Below, one piece after another: positions 18,276-26,919 of a stretch of DNA of 64,000 nt (within the stretch, counting starts at the first letter, position 1; every line of letters begins with the position of its first letter). This DNA is from Atopobium sp. oral taxon 199 str. F0494 (GTDB lineage: Bacteria; Actinomycetota; Coriobacteriia; Coriobacteriales; Atopobiaceae): positions 124,001 through 188,000 of the forward strand of contig NZ_KE150487.1 of assembly GCF_000411555.1 (NCBI RefSeq). The letters are read 5' to 3'. Below the pieces are notes generated by a model. That model made no database searches. It was not told where the DNA came from and was given only the letters and a program-made list of their open reading frames with translations. Made by a program: the position numbers and the translations under genes.

Positions 18276-19960
18276 CAGCTTGTTCTCCCGTGCTCAACGG
18301 AATAGACCGTATCTGCAATGCCCATGGTTGAAGCGCGATGCGATACCAATACGACAGTCCTGCCCAACCTTTCCTCGTGAAGCGCCTTCAGGATCACCGC
18401 CTCATTGAGACTATCAAGGTTGCTCGTCGGCTCGTCAAGCAGCATAAACGGAGCATCATGGAGAAACGCGCGCGCAAGCCCCAAACGTTGTCGCTCGCCG
18501 CCGGAAAGCGTATCTCCCAACTCTCCCACCGGCGTATCGTAGGCCGCCGGCAACGACATGATGAAATCATGAACAGACGCTTTTTTGCAGGCGGCAATAA
18601 TTTCATCGTCAGTAGCGTCAAGCCTTGCAAGGCGTACGTTATTACGGATTGAGTCGTGAAACAGATAGGTGTCCTGCGTGACGAAACTCTCCATATCTCG
18701 CAGGTTCGAGGTATTAATCTCATTCACGTTTGTATGAGAAATCTGAATGCTCCCCTGCTGAACCTCCCAGAAGCGCATAAAAAGCTTAAGTAATGTTGAT
18801 TTGCCGCTTCCGCTTTTTCCTACAATGCCAACAACCTTGTTGGAAGGCACTTCAACGGAAAGTCTGTCAAGGATTCTCTCTTCCCCGTAAGCAAAGGTGA
18901 CCTGCTCTGCCGCAACGCCGTCAAACTCCACCAAAGCCTTGCCCTTGATCTCCTCCACAACAGGCTCTTCTTCAAGAATGGCGAGTACGCGACTACCGGC
19001 TGCAAGGGTGCTTTGCAAGGTCGCTCCCAACGCCGACAGTGCTACAACAGGGCCAAAGGAACTCATCAAAGCCAGCGTAGCTATCAAACATCCCTCAAAG
19101 CTGCACAACGATGCGGACAATGCCAGCATGGCGAGGTCAAAGAGAAGGATAACGCTGTTTGTCACCGCGCTGTTGCGTCCGGCTATCCGCTTCAGCTGCT
19201 CCTGATTTTGAGCAAGCGCATCAGTCATGCGGTTCATTTCTGACAGGCGAACGCCGCCGCGCCCGTACTGAATGGTTTCAGAGAGGCCGCGAAGGCCATC
19301 AAGCACAAATGACGACAGCTCTCCGGATTTACGACGAAACTCTAAGCCCTTGTCGCCACTGAGTTTTGCCGTCGCCACTGGAATAACGACTCCTATCGTG
19401 CTATATGCGACAGCTGCCAAAACTCCAAGCACAACGTGGAACGAACCGATAAACACCACCATGATGAGACTGAATACGCAGGCGATACAAACCGGCGAAA
19501 TGGTATGCGCGTAAAACACTTCAAGAAGCTCAATATCCGAGGTAATAATGCTGATCAGATTACCTTTATCTCTGCCCTCAAGCTTTGCAGGACAGAGCCT
19601 TCTCAGAGCGCTGAATACCTTGTCGCGAATAAGCGCAAGCAGCTTAAAGGCAATAAAATGATTGCAGGCCTGCTCCGCGTAACGCAACAATCCGCGAGCT
19701 ACCGCGAAAACACCCAGGCAGATGAAGATTCCCGTCAAGGAGAGTTCCGCGCCAAACGGCAGCGCAACTTCCTGCTGCAGCGCAGCCAGAACCGCGTAAC
19801 CTCCGAATATCGTGATGCAAGCGGCGAACAGGTGACCGATAACACCCATACAAACAGCCGCCACCATATACCCTGCAAGCGGTTTAACAAGGCCGATAAG
19901 CGACGCCATTACCGCAAGGCCTTTCCTGCTGCTACCCTCATGCCTTCCGTCCTGTTTCAT
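18275..19960 (-). CDS. CydC-like ABC exporter half (membrane + ATPase)
   Basis: 561 aa: six-helix transmembrane domain (about 20-300), then a nucleotide-binding domain with Walker A GKSGSGKST (about 370), signature LSGGERQRLGLAR, Walker B FMLLDEPTSNLD and switch His in LVSHRAS. The pattern is that of CydC in the heterodimeric CydDC exporter of glutathione/cysteine needed for cytochrome bd assembly, but heterodimeric exporters of other function look alike. It overlaps the partner gene by 4 bp. Co-translation with a YgbA-like gene supports a role in redox or NO tolerance. Confidence 0.8.
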   Translation of the reverse strand: MKQDGRHEGSSRKGLAVMASLIGLVKPLAGYMVAAVCMGVIGHLFAACITIFGGYAVLAALQQEVALPFGAELSLTGIFICLGVFAVARGLLRYAEQACNHFIAFKLLALIRDKVFSALRRLCPAKLEGRDKGNLISIITSDIELLEVFYAHTISPVCIACVFSLIMVVFIGSFHVVLGVLAAVAYSTIGVVIPVATAKLSGDKGLEFRRKSGELSSFVLDGLRGLSETIQYGRGGVRLSEMNRMTDALAQNQEQLKRIAGRNSAVTNSVILLFDLAMLALSASLCSFEGCLIATLALMSSFGPVVALSALGATLQSTLAAGSRVLAILEEEPVVEEIKGKALVEFDGVAAEQVTFAYGEERILDRLSVEVPSNKVVGIVGKSGSGKSTLLKLFMRFWEVQQGSIQISHTNVNEINTSNLRDMESFVTQDTYLFHDSIRNNVRLARLDATDDEIIAACKKASVHDFIMSLPAAYDTPVGELGDTLSGGERQRLGLARAFLHDAPFMLLDEPTSNLDSLNEAVILKALHEERLGRTVVLVSHRASTMGIADTVYSVEHGRTS

Positions 19961-21693
19961 GCGGCGTCACCCCCTTGCGCATAACGCTCAAGCTCTTGTT
20001 GAGCGCCCCAAAGCCTCGCGTATGTTCCCTCTTTAGCGAGAAGATCCTCGTGGACACCCTCTTCAACAACGCTCCCTTGATCGAGAACGTAGATCTTATC
20101 TGCGTCCGTAACGTTCGCGAGTCGATGAGAAATCAGAATGACCGTCTTTTTCTTCGCCAGCGCATGGATCTGAGCTATGATGTCATTCTCGCTTTCAACA
20201 TCTATGTTTGACGTCGCTTCGTCAAAGATATAGACGGGACTGTCATGCAAAAGAGCCCTTGCGAGCGCCAGCCGCTGCCGCTGTCCTCCGGAGAGGTTGG
20301 AGGCCATCTCGTCAAGTTTCATATCGAGGCCCTTCTCGCTTTGTAAAAATCCCGCGAGATTGACCTGTTCAAGAACGCGCCAAAACGTCTCATCCTGAGC
20401 GGTCGAACATGCCATCAGAAGATTATCGCGGACCGTGCCTTTGAAGAGGTAACTTTGATGACCAACATACGTAACGCTTTGCATAAGGCTCGCTTCAGAA
20501 ATTTCAGTCAAAGACCTGTCGCCAAAAAGCACCGCTCCCTCATAGCCTTTATTGCGACCCATAAGGATGGAGGCGATGGTGGATTTTCCGCAGCCCGATT
20601 CGCCGACCAGCGCCGTAAAGCTCCCTTTTGGAAAAGCCATATCAATGCCGTGGAGAATCTCACGCTCCGACTCGTAGGAATAGTGAACATCCCTGCAGGT
20701 AATCGTAGCGCCTGTGGGAACTTCGCCTGTTTTTGCTTCCGCCTCGGGAAGATCAAGCAAGCGAAAAATCTTCTCGGAAGCCGCCATGCCATTCATGGCA
20801 ATATGGAAGAAACTGCCCAGCATTCGCATGGGTAAAAAGAAATCTGCCGCCAAAAGGATAATCAACAGGCAACCCGCCAAATCAACGGCGCCCGCCTGAA
20901 ATTGCGTCACGGCAAGGCCAACACCAAGCGCCGCGCCGCCATATGCAATAAGGTCCATTACGGTAATGGAGTTCAGCTGCATGGTCAGCACTTTCATGGT
21001 GATACGCCTGAACTGTTCAGCCTGTTCGTTCATCTCGTTGTGCTTGAACTCATCGGCTTGATAGATTTTTGCGGTGGTCAAACCCTGCAAATTCTCCAAA
21101 AACGTATCGCCAAGAGCGGTATATCGACCCCAATATTTTGCCAGCAATTTCTTCGCAAAGCGCTGCACCGCTACGATGGTGAGCGGAATGAGCGGCACAC
21201 AGATAAGTAAGACCGCAGCGGATGGCAAATTTACAAAGCCAAGTGCCACAAAGAGTGTCAGTGGAGCAAGCAGGGCATAGAAAAATTGCGGAAGGTACTG
21301 ACCAAAATAGGTTTCAAGCTGGTCAACACCCTCGACAGCCACCTGAACAACTTCGCTGGTCTGCACCTGCTCGTTATAGGAGCTGCCCAGCCTGAGTAGT
21401 TTTTTGTAGATGTTCTCCCGCAGAATTTTTTTGACCGATTTTGAACTGAGGTATGCCATACGGCTTGATATGACGCTACACACAAAACGCACGATAACAG
21501 CAATCGCAGCTATAACCGCCACAAAGATTACCTGGTTCTGGCTGAGTGTCTTTTCATATAGACTCTGCAGCAGATGAGCTATCTCCCACATCATGACGAT
21601 GTTTGCCAAAAGAGAGATCCACTGCAAGGCAACGTGTGCGGCAATATATTTCTTACTTTCGCCGATCATGGCGATAAGTCGCTTATTAAACAT
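19957..21693 (-). CDS. CydD-like ABC exporter half (membrane + ATPase)
   Basis: 578 aa: N-terminal six-helix domain (about 20-310) and ATPase domain with Walker A GESGCGKST (about 362), signature LSGGQRQRLALAR and Walker B VYIFDEATSNID. It resembles CydD and other type IV exporter halves. First gene of a coupled set CydD-like, CydC-like, YgbA-like (4-bp overlap, then TGATG). The ribosome site before ATG 21693 is weak. No cydAB genes lie in the window, so assignment to cytochrome bd maturation is by resemblance only. Confidence 0.8.
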   Translation of the reverse strand: MFNKRLIAMIGESKKYIAAHVALQWISLLANIVMMWEIAHLLQSLYEKTLSQNQVIFVAVIAAIAVIVRFVCSVISSRMAYLSSKSVKKILRENIYKKLLRLGSSYNEQVQTSEVVQVAVEGVDQLETYFGQYLPQFFYALLAPLTLFVALGFVNLPSAAVLLICVPLIPLTIVAVQRFAKKLLAKYWGRYTALGDTFLENLQGLTTAKIYQADEFKHNEMNEQAEQFRRITMKVLTMQLNSITVMDLIAYGGAALGVGLAVTQFQAGAVDLAGCLLIILLAADFFLPMRMLGSFFHIAMNGMAASEKIFRLLDLPEAEAKTGEVPTGATITCRDVHYSYESEREILHGIDMAFPKGSFTALVGESGCGKSTIASILMGRNKGYEGAVLFGDRSLTEISEASLMQSVTYVGHQSYLFKGTVRDNLLMACSTAQDETFWRVLEQVNLAGFLQSEKGLDMKLDEMASNLSGGQRQRLALARALLHDSPVYIFDEATSNIDVESENDIIAQIHALAKKKTVILISHRLANVTDADKIYVLDQGSVVEEGVHEDLLAKEGTYARLWGAQQELERYAQGGDAA

Positions 21694-21808
21694 CCAAACA
21701 AGGCTTCCAATGAGAGTTTACAGTTTCTAACTCTCTATTGTAGGTATCGTCGCTAAAAAAGCTACCTTGAACAGGATGGCAACCTTTCGCGCTCCGGGGA
21801 CTTCTCGC

Positions 21809-21899
21809 CCTCTTTTTGGCGATTTTCCTCTTTTGGCGGTTTCCTATTCTCTTTTCAGTAGTTTTCTGTCCTCTTCCAGCGGTTTATTGCTCTCTACAG
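21809..21899. repeat. Degenerate ~20-bp C/T-rich tandem repeats
   Basis: Four to five imperfect units of the form CCTCTTTTNGGCGGTTTTC start near 21809, 21827, 21849, 21870 and 21891, with unit lengths of 18-22. They lie between the CydD-like gene and the 3' end of the methyltransferase gene. A GGCGAGAAG copy (reverse) abuts them at 21801. Confidence 0.5.
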
Positions 21900-22703
21900 T
21901 TGCAGGTGCACAAAGATAGCGCGCTTTTTGTCGTCACAGACCTTCATGGCAATTCTGGTATACAGCTTCAATTTCTTGCCAAGAAGCTGTCGAGCCTCCG
22001 TGTAAAATACCCGCTCATCAAGAAGACGCATGCCAACCTTGTGAGCGAATTCTTGAGCGTCATTGATATAAAAACAAATTTCCGCCGACACGTTGCCCGT
22101 CTTTTTCACATACCGATTAGCATACTTGGCGCCAACTTCGTTGGTGGAGTCAAAAATAATCTCGCTGTCCGGAAGATGTCTACTCAGAGCCTGAATGAAC
22201 GATGTGTTTTTCTCCTCTGAGAAGTATTGAAATACACCGGAGACGATGATGAGTAGTGGCACCGTTGTGTCAATCTTATGTATCCAGCTCAGCTCAAACA
22301 TATCACCAGCAATAACAACCTCGTTTGGCAGCGGTTCAAGAAAAGCCTCTCTCAATTCAACGGTCTCGGGCAGATCAACCTCATAAAACATAACTTTCGG
22401 CAGATTAAGCCTTGCTGCCATAGTTTCAAGCCCCGCGCCAAGATTGATAATGCCGCAGCCTTCGGGATGCTCTGACACAAACGTGCGCACTACCCTGTCA
22501 AGCACATGATAACGAGCTACCGACGCGATCATCGCATATTCCGAAGATTTTTTTCTGATTCGATTGAGCGCTTCAGGAGGAATCTTCTTCCCTACCTCGA
22601 CAGCCTTCTCGTCACAAAAGAACTCAGGAAAATGCTCAGTGACATAGATTCTGGCAACCAGAGGAATATAGGTCGTATCCGCAACGCCTTGTAGATTTTG
22701 CAT
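21894..22703 (-). CDS. Leucine-carboxyl-methyltransferase-like (LCMT/PPM family) SAM methyltransferase
   Basis: 269-aa methyltransferase. The LCMT-family N-terminus (GVADTTYIPLVARIYVTE), SAM-binding strand GIINLGAGLETMAARL (about 85-100) and acidic loop YEVDLPETVE are visible. These small bacterial homologues methylate unknown, often secondary-metabolite substrates. In-frame Mets exist at 22742, 22715 and 22703; GGGG sits 6 nt before 22703 and that start matches family length. It shares the strand with the flavodoxin and cysteine hydrolase genes upstream. Confidence 0.8.
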   Translation of the reverse strand: MQNLQGVADTTYIPLVARIYVTEHFPEFFCDEKAVEVGKKIPPEALNRIRKKSSEYAMIASVARYHVLDRVVRTFVSEHPEGCGIINLGAGLETMAARLNLPKVMFYEVDLPETVELREAFLEPLPNEVVIAGDMFELSWIHKIDTTVPLLIIVSGVFQYFSEEKNTSFIQALSRHLPDSEIIFDSTNEVGAKYANRYVKKTGNVSAEICFYINDAQEFAHKVGMRLLDERVFYTEARQLLGKKLKLYTRIAMKVCDDKKRAIFVHLQL

Positions 22704-22802
22704 TTTGTGCCCCATACCATTCCGTGAAACCCTTAGTGTCATGCCCTAAGCGCTGTATATTTTCAGCCTGTCCCAGACCACCTTTATGCGGTCAGACCAC
22801 CC

Positions 22803-23249
22803 TTATACGGTTGCAATTTCCTTATAAAACTCTACGGCGCCTCGGATTTCTTCCGCATTTGGATGACCTTTTCCCTTTCCGCCTATCAACTTCAAGGGAC
22901 CAAAGGTGTCAAATCCAATACATCCGTATTCGCCCAGAATCTCCGCATGCTTCTCTTCCGCGATCTTTCGTATGCTATTGGTGTGAGCAGCTCGCACTAT
23001 ACCGCAGGTATACATAAAAAAGACCTTTTTATGTTCAGGGAGGTTCTTCTCAGCATACTGAAGCACTGCTTTGTGCATTTTTCCGTAATAAATCCCTGAG
23101 GCAAAACCAACAAAATCGTACTCTGACAAGTCATCCGTCTCTGGACATGTCACATTGATCAGAGTTACTTCATATTTTTGCGCTATCGCGTCAAGCAGCT
23201 TTTTTGTATTCTCATGATGCTTGGAGTAATACACTATCGCAGTTTTCAT
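22803..23249 (-). CDS. Flavodoxin-fold protein
   Basis: 148 aa. The N-terminal FMN phosphate-binding loop is YYSKHHENTKKLLDAIA (residues about 7-23), followed by the FVGFASGIYYGKMHKAV strand-loop that packs on the flavin. It lacks extra domains, so it is a short flavodoxin or flavodoxin-domain oxidoreductase used as an electron carrier in the cytosol. An AGGAGGAAAC ribosome site precedes the ATG. Confidence 0.87.
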   Translation of the reverse strand: MKTAIVYYSKHHENTKKLLDAIAQKYEVTLINVTCPETDDLSEYDFVGFASGIYYGKMHKAVLQYAEKNLPEHKKVFFMYTCGIVRAAHTNSIRKIAEEKHAEILGEYGCIGFDTFGPLKLIGGKGKGHPNAEEIRGAVEFYKEIATV

Positions 23250-23358
23250 GTTTCCTCCTACCGCTTCCGACTGAAAACTTTCTCCTTTGAAGAATCTTTT
23301 AGCATACCGGAGAAGATGCTCTGAGAGAGCGGCGTGAGAAGATAGAACCTGCGCCGCA

Positions 23359-23811
23359 CTACTTAGAAGTGATATTTACCCCAGCATCGCGCAGACATTG
23401 CTCGGTATCCCCAAACGCTTTCTCGTTTTTTGAAACAACCGCACGCGTATTGACCGTTGTTTTTAGCCCGTTTTCCAAAGCGCCAAGAGCTGTTTCTTTG
23501 ATGCAATAGTTGCCGTCAATGCCAATAATCTCAACTTCATCAACGCTCAACTTTTGAAGTTTCTGCAGCAATTCGGGATTTGAAAAAGCGTTACTTTCGC
23601 GCTTGTCAAACACGCAATCCGAAACAACTGCAAGCCCAGCGCCAAATTCTTTCTTTTTTGAGGCGCGTTCCCAGGGAAGCTTGTGTACCACATATATAAC
23701 CTGCTCAGGAGTATAGCGACTGATTATGTCATTACATGCCTCAATAAGACCTTCAGTATTGCGGCGCTTCATAACATTAGTTTGCACATCAACAACAAGT
23801 AGAACTTTCAT
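23359..23811 (-). CDS. Isochorismatase-family cysteine hydrolase
   Basis: 150-aa alpha/beta hydrolase of the isochorismatase/nicotinamidase superfamily. The catalytic triad can be read as Asp8 (VVDVQ), Lys70 (FDKRESNAF) and Cys103 (GIDGNYCI). The compact length and the absence of the nicotinamidase metal-site motif leave the substrate open. It is read on the same strand as the flavodoxin gene 109 nt downstream and is divergent from asnA. Confidence 0.86.
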   Translation of the reverse strand: MKVLLVVDVQTNVMKRRNTEGLIEACNDIISRYTPEQVIYVVHKLPWERASKKKEFGAGLAVVSDCVFDKRESNAFSNPELLQKLQKLSVDEVEIIGIDGNYCIKETALGALENGLKTTVNTRAVVSKNEKAFGDTEQCLRDAGVNITSK

Positions 23812-23916
23812 GACGTTCCTTCCTGTATGGACTCACAAAAGTTACCTCATGGCAACAGCTGTTTGCAGTGTACCAGAAACCCACGGCAGGTATGCTATTA
23901 TCCCCTTTTAAACGAA

Positions 23917-23942
23917 CAGTCCTCAGAATCTGCAGAGGACTG
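23917..23942 (+). promoter_or_regulatory. 8-bp hairpin in the asnA leader
   Basis: CAGTCCTC and GAGGACTG form a perfect 8-bp stem with a 10-nt loop, ending 26 nt before the asnA start. A TATTAT-type -10 lies just upstream near 23895. It could modulate asnA expression. It is too small to be a T-box, and no specifier structure is seen. Confidence 0.35.
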
Positions 23943-23968
23943 CCAACGTACCTTTGACGAGGAGAGGT

Positions 23969-24970
23969 ATGACTATCATTCCAAAAGGCTACGAATCACA
24001 GCTGTCGCTTTACGACACCCAACGTGCCATAGAGCGTATCAAGTACATCTTTCTTGCAAAACTTTGCGCCGCGCTCCACCTTGTACGTGTCACGGCTCCC
24101 CTCGTGGTAGACCCGACTACCGGTATGAACGACAACCTTAGCGGCATTGAACGACCTGTGCATTTTGACACGCCGGCTGTAGGCAAAAATGCCGAAGTCG
24201 TGCAGTCGCTTGCAAAGTGGAAACGCTATGCACTCCACCGCTACGACTTTAATGTGGGAAAAGGCCTCGTATGTGACATGAACGCCATCCGTCGTGACGA
24301 AGAGCTCGATAACTTGCACTCCATTTATGTTGATCAGTGGGACTGGGAAAAGGTCATTGACGAGAAGGACCGCTCTTCTGCCTATCTTCAAGATACCGTC
24401 AGCCGTATCGTCACCGCCATCTGCGGAACGCTTGACGAGCTGAAATGGCATTATCCCCAGCTGGAAACAGAGCTGGACCGCGCGGTTACCTTTGTAACCG
24501 CACAGGATCTGGAGGATCTCTATCCTGAGCTTACGCCCGCTGAGCGAGAAAACCGTTTCGTAGCCACGTACCATACGACTTTCATCAGCGGCATCGGAGG
24601 AGCGCTTCGCTCAGGCAAACCGCACGACAGGCGCTCTCCCGACTATGATGACTGGAATCTCAATGGAGACCTTCTCTTCTGGGACGAGGTCCTCGGTTGC
24701 GCTCTTGAAATCAGCAGTATGGGCATTCGCGTAAATCCCGCGACACTTGATCGACAGCTGTCTGTCTCCGGTTGCGATAACCGCCGAGAGCTGTCATTCC
24801 ACAAGATACTCCTTGAAGGCAAGCTACCGCATACTATTGGAGGAGGTATCGGACAGAGCCGCCTTTGCATGCTGCTTTTAGGCAAGGCGCATGTGGGAGA
24901 AGTACAGGCATCCATTTGGGATAGCGATACCATCCAGGCATGCCAAGAGGCCGGAGTTCAGCTGCTGTAG
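23969..24970 (+). CDS. asnA: Aspartate-ammonia ligase (asparagine synthetase A)
   Basis: 333 aa, typical for AsnA, which makes asparagine from aspartate, ammonia and ATP. Class II aminoacyl-tRNA-synthetase-like motifs are visible: MNDNLSGIERPV (about 54-65), WKRYALHRYDF, LHSIYVDQWDWEK and the C-terminal GGGIGQSRLCMLLLGKAHVGEVQ. GAGGAGAGG lies just before ATG 23969; an in-frame TTG at 23954 would overlap that site and is rejected. It ends 5 nt from the convergent MacB-like permease gene. Confidence 0.96.
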   Translation: MTIIPKGYESQLSLYDTQRAIERIKYIFLAKLCAALHLVRVTAPLVVDPTTGMNDNLSGIERPVHFDTPAVGKNAEVVQSLAKWKRYALHRYDFNVGKGLVCDMNAIRRDEELDNLHSIYVDQWDWEKVIDEKDRSSAYLQDTVSRIVTAICGTLDELKWHYPQLETELDRAVTFVTAQDLEDLYPELTPAERENRFVATYHTTFISGIGGALRSGKPHDRRSPDYDDWNLNGDLLFWDEVLGCALEISSMGIRVNPATLDRQLSVSGCDNRRELSFHKILLEGKLPHTIGGGIGQSRLCMLLLGKAHVGEVQASIWDSDTIQACQEAGVQLL

Positions 24971-24975
24971 GATCT

Positions 24976-26181
24976 CTATTGGTAGCGGAGCGATTCTATC
25001 GGATTGAGCTTTGCTGCCCGTCGTGCGGGCCACCAGCCAAACACAAGCCCAATTCCAATACAAATTCCTGAGGTCACGGCCACGATTGACGGGGTAATGA
25101 TAGGCGTAATCGCGGTCTCCAAGTGCATAAGGGTTGAAGCCGATCCCGCCAAAGCCAACGCTCCGGCGTAACCGAGAGCAACTCCAATAACACCACCCGA
25201 GATGCAGAGCAGTATCGATTCACATAAGAACTGCTTTGTAATATCGGCGGCACGCGCGCCAAGCGCCTTACGCAGGCCAATCTCACGAATTCGCTCCGTC
25301 ACATTGGTAAGCATCATATTCATGATGCCAATACCGCCAACCAAAAGTGAAATACTGGCGATGGCTGTTACAAGTATCTGAAATGAAGCCATTGTGGAGT
25401 TGAGCTGGTCAATGATGGAGGACAATGTCATGACGTACACACGATCGTCTTCCCCTTCAGGAATGGCAAACCAATCAAACAACCAGGCCTTTGTTTGATC
25501 CGCCAGAGACTTCATGTCAACATTTTCGCGTGCATATCCAAAAATCTGACTGATTGTTTTGGTACCCGAAACGCGTGTTGTAAACGTTGAATACGGCAGA
25601 TAGCACAGAAGAGTATCACTTCCTCCTCCCATCCTTTGACCACTGTCGCATACGCCGATTACGGTATAAGTATTGTCATCGATACGGACTGTCTTACCAA
25701 TGGCATCTTTCTCATTTCCGTAGAGCTTCTCGGCAGCCACTCGATCAAGAACAACGTTTTTTGCCACATTGTCCACATCCGATTGCGAGAAGAGCGAGCC
25801 GGCCGAAGCCTTGAATCCCATTGCAGTGAAGTACTCAGGCTGACAACCGATAATCTGCGTGTCAAACTGCTTCTCGATAGAATCAATGCGACCGGCACTG
25901 GAGTCAATACCGGTAACAAATTCATAGCCGGGAACACTCATTGCCAGCTGATCTAAATCCTGCTGCGTCACCCCTCGATCAGGCCACGCATATATGCTCA
26001 CCATCCTGGATTGATTGAGACCCAGTGAGCCCACCAGGGAGTATTTAATGCCATCGATAAGAGCCGTCATGGCAATGACCGCACTGATTCCAATTACAAT
26101 TCCAAGCACGGTCAATAGACTGCGCGCACGATTGGCATTGAAAGCAGAGAGGGTTTCATGAAGCAGGTCGCGAAGCCTCAT
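24976..26181 (-). CDS. MacB-like FtsX-family ABC permease
   Basis: 401 aa. A first membrane helix (about 20-42), a large extracytoplasmic MacB-PCD-type domain (about 45-270) and three C-terminal helices (about 275-395) form the type VII (mechanotransmission) ABC fold. NMMLTNVTERIREIGLRKA is the conserved cytoplasmic coupling segment. Its ATG overlaps the ATPase stop (ATGA). With the adaptor and ATPase it should form a MacAB-like export or envelope-signalling complex. Confidence 0.9.
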   Translation of the reverse strand: MRLRDLLHETLSAFNANRARSLLTVLGIVIGISAVIAMTALIDGIKYSLVGSLGLNQSRMVSIYAWPDRGVTQQDLDQLAMSVPGYEFVTGIDSSAGRIDSIEKQFDTQIIGCQPEYFTAMGFKASAGSLFSQSDVDNVAKNVVLDRVAAEKLYGNEKDAIGKTVRIDDNTYTVIGVCDSGQRMGGGSDTLLCYLPYSTFTTRVSGTKTISQIFGYARENVDMKSLADQTKAWLFDWFAIPEGEDDRVYVMTLSSIIDQLNSTMASFQILVTAIASISLLVGGIGIMNMMLTNVTERIREIGLRKALGARAADITKQFLCESILLCISGGVIGVALGYAGALALAGSASTLMHLETAITPIITPSIVAVTSGICIGIGLVFGWWPARRAAKLNPIESLRYQ

Positions 26182-26918
26182 AGAGATGCACCTCCTGCCA
26201 TCCTCTGCACACCATGATGCAACACATATTCTTGTTCCTGCTCAGCCGTAAGCAAGCGTCCGTCGCGGATATGCACAACGCGATCAGCCCATGTGGCAAT
26301 TTCGGGATCATGGGTAATGAGTACGATGGTCTTGCCGCGATCCTGCATGGCTCGAAACGTTTTGAGCACCATTTCGCCCGTTGCGGAATCAAGATTGCCC
26401 GTGGGTTCATCGGCAAGAATCACTGCAGGATCGTTAACCAAGGCACGCGCAATGGCCACACGTTGAATCTGACCGCCGGAAAGTTCATTGGATTTATGGT
26501 CATAGTAATCCTCAGGTAAGCCCACCGATCGCAGCGCCTTCCAGGCACGCAGTTCCCTTTCTGCAACAGGTATATCGGAGTAGATGAGCGGAAGAACAAC
26601 ATTGCGCAACACGGTAGTTCGGGGCAGAAGATTAAACGACTGGAATACAAAGCCAAGACGCGTTGCGCGAATCTCAGCCAGATCATCATCGGAAAGATTG
26701 GCAACCTCAAGACCTTCAAGCTTATAAGAACCCGAGGTAGGCGTATCAAGACAACCGAGGATATTCATAAGGGTTGATTTGCCCGATCCTGAAGGGCCCA
26801 TAATGCAGAGAAACTCGCCCTTCTCGACGCTTAAAGATACGCCACGCAACGCATGAGTAAGTCCTGCAGCTGTCTCATATATGCGGTGCAGCTTATGTGC
26901 CTCGATTACCTTTGGCAT
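26178..26918 (-). CDS. MacB/LolD-like ABC transporter ATP-binding protein
   Basis: 246 aa. Walker A GPSGSGKSTL (about 43-52), Q-loop FVFQSFNLLPR, signature LSGGQIQRVAIAR, Walker B VILADEPTGNLD and switch His in LITHDPE are complete. I chose ATG 26918, one base after the stop of the adaptor gene. The longer frame to 27185 only reads the adaptor gene in another frame. It energises the FtsX-type permease encoded next. Confidence 0.93.
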   Translation of the reverse strand: MPKVIEAHKLHRIYETAAGLTHALRGVSLSVEKGEFLCIMGPSGSGKSTLMNILGCLDTPTSGSYKLEGLEVANLSDDDLAEIRATRLGFVFQSFNLLPRTTVLRNVVLPLIYSDIPVAERELRAWKALRSVGLPEDYYDHKSNELSGGQIQRVAIARALVNDPAVILADEPTGNLDSATGEMVLKTFRAMQDRGKTIVLITHDPEIATWADRVVHIRDGRLLTAEQEQEYVLHHGVQRMAGGASL

Positions 26919-26919
26919 C

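Noticed and set aside
23869-23968. T-box leader before asnA
   Set aside because: Only a small 8-bp hairpin is present; no specifier stem or T-box sequence, so only a minor leader hairpin is annotated.
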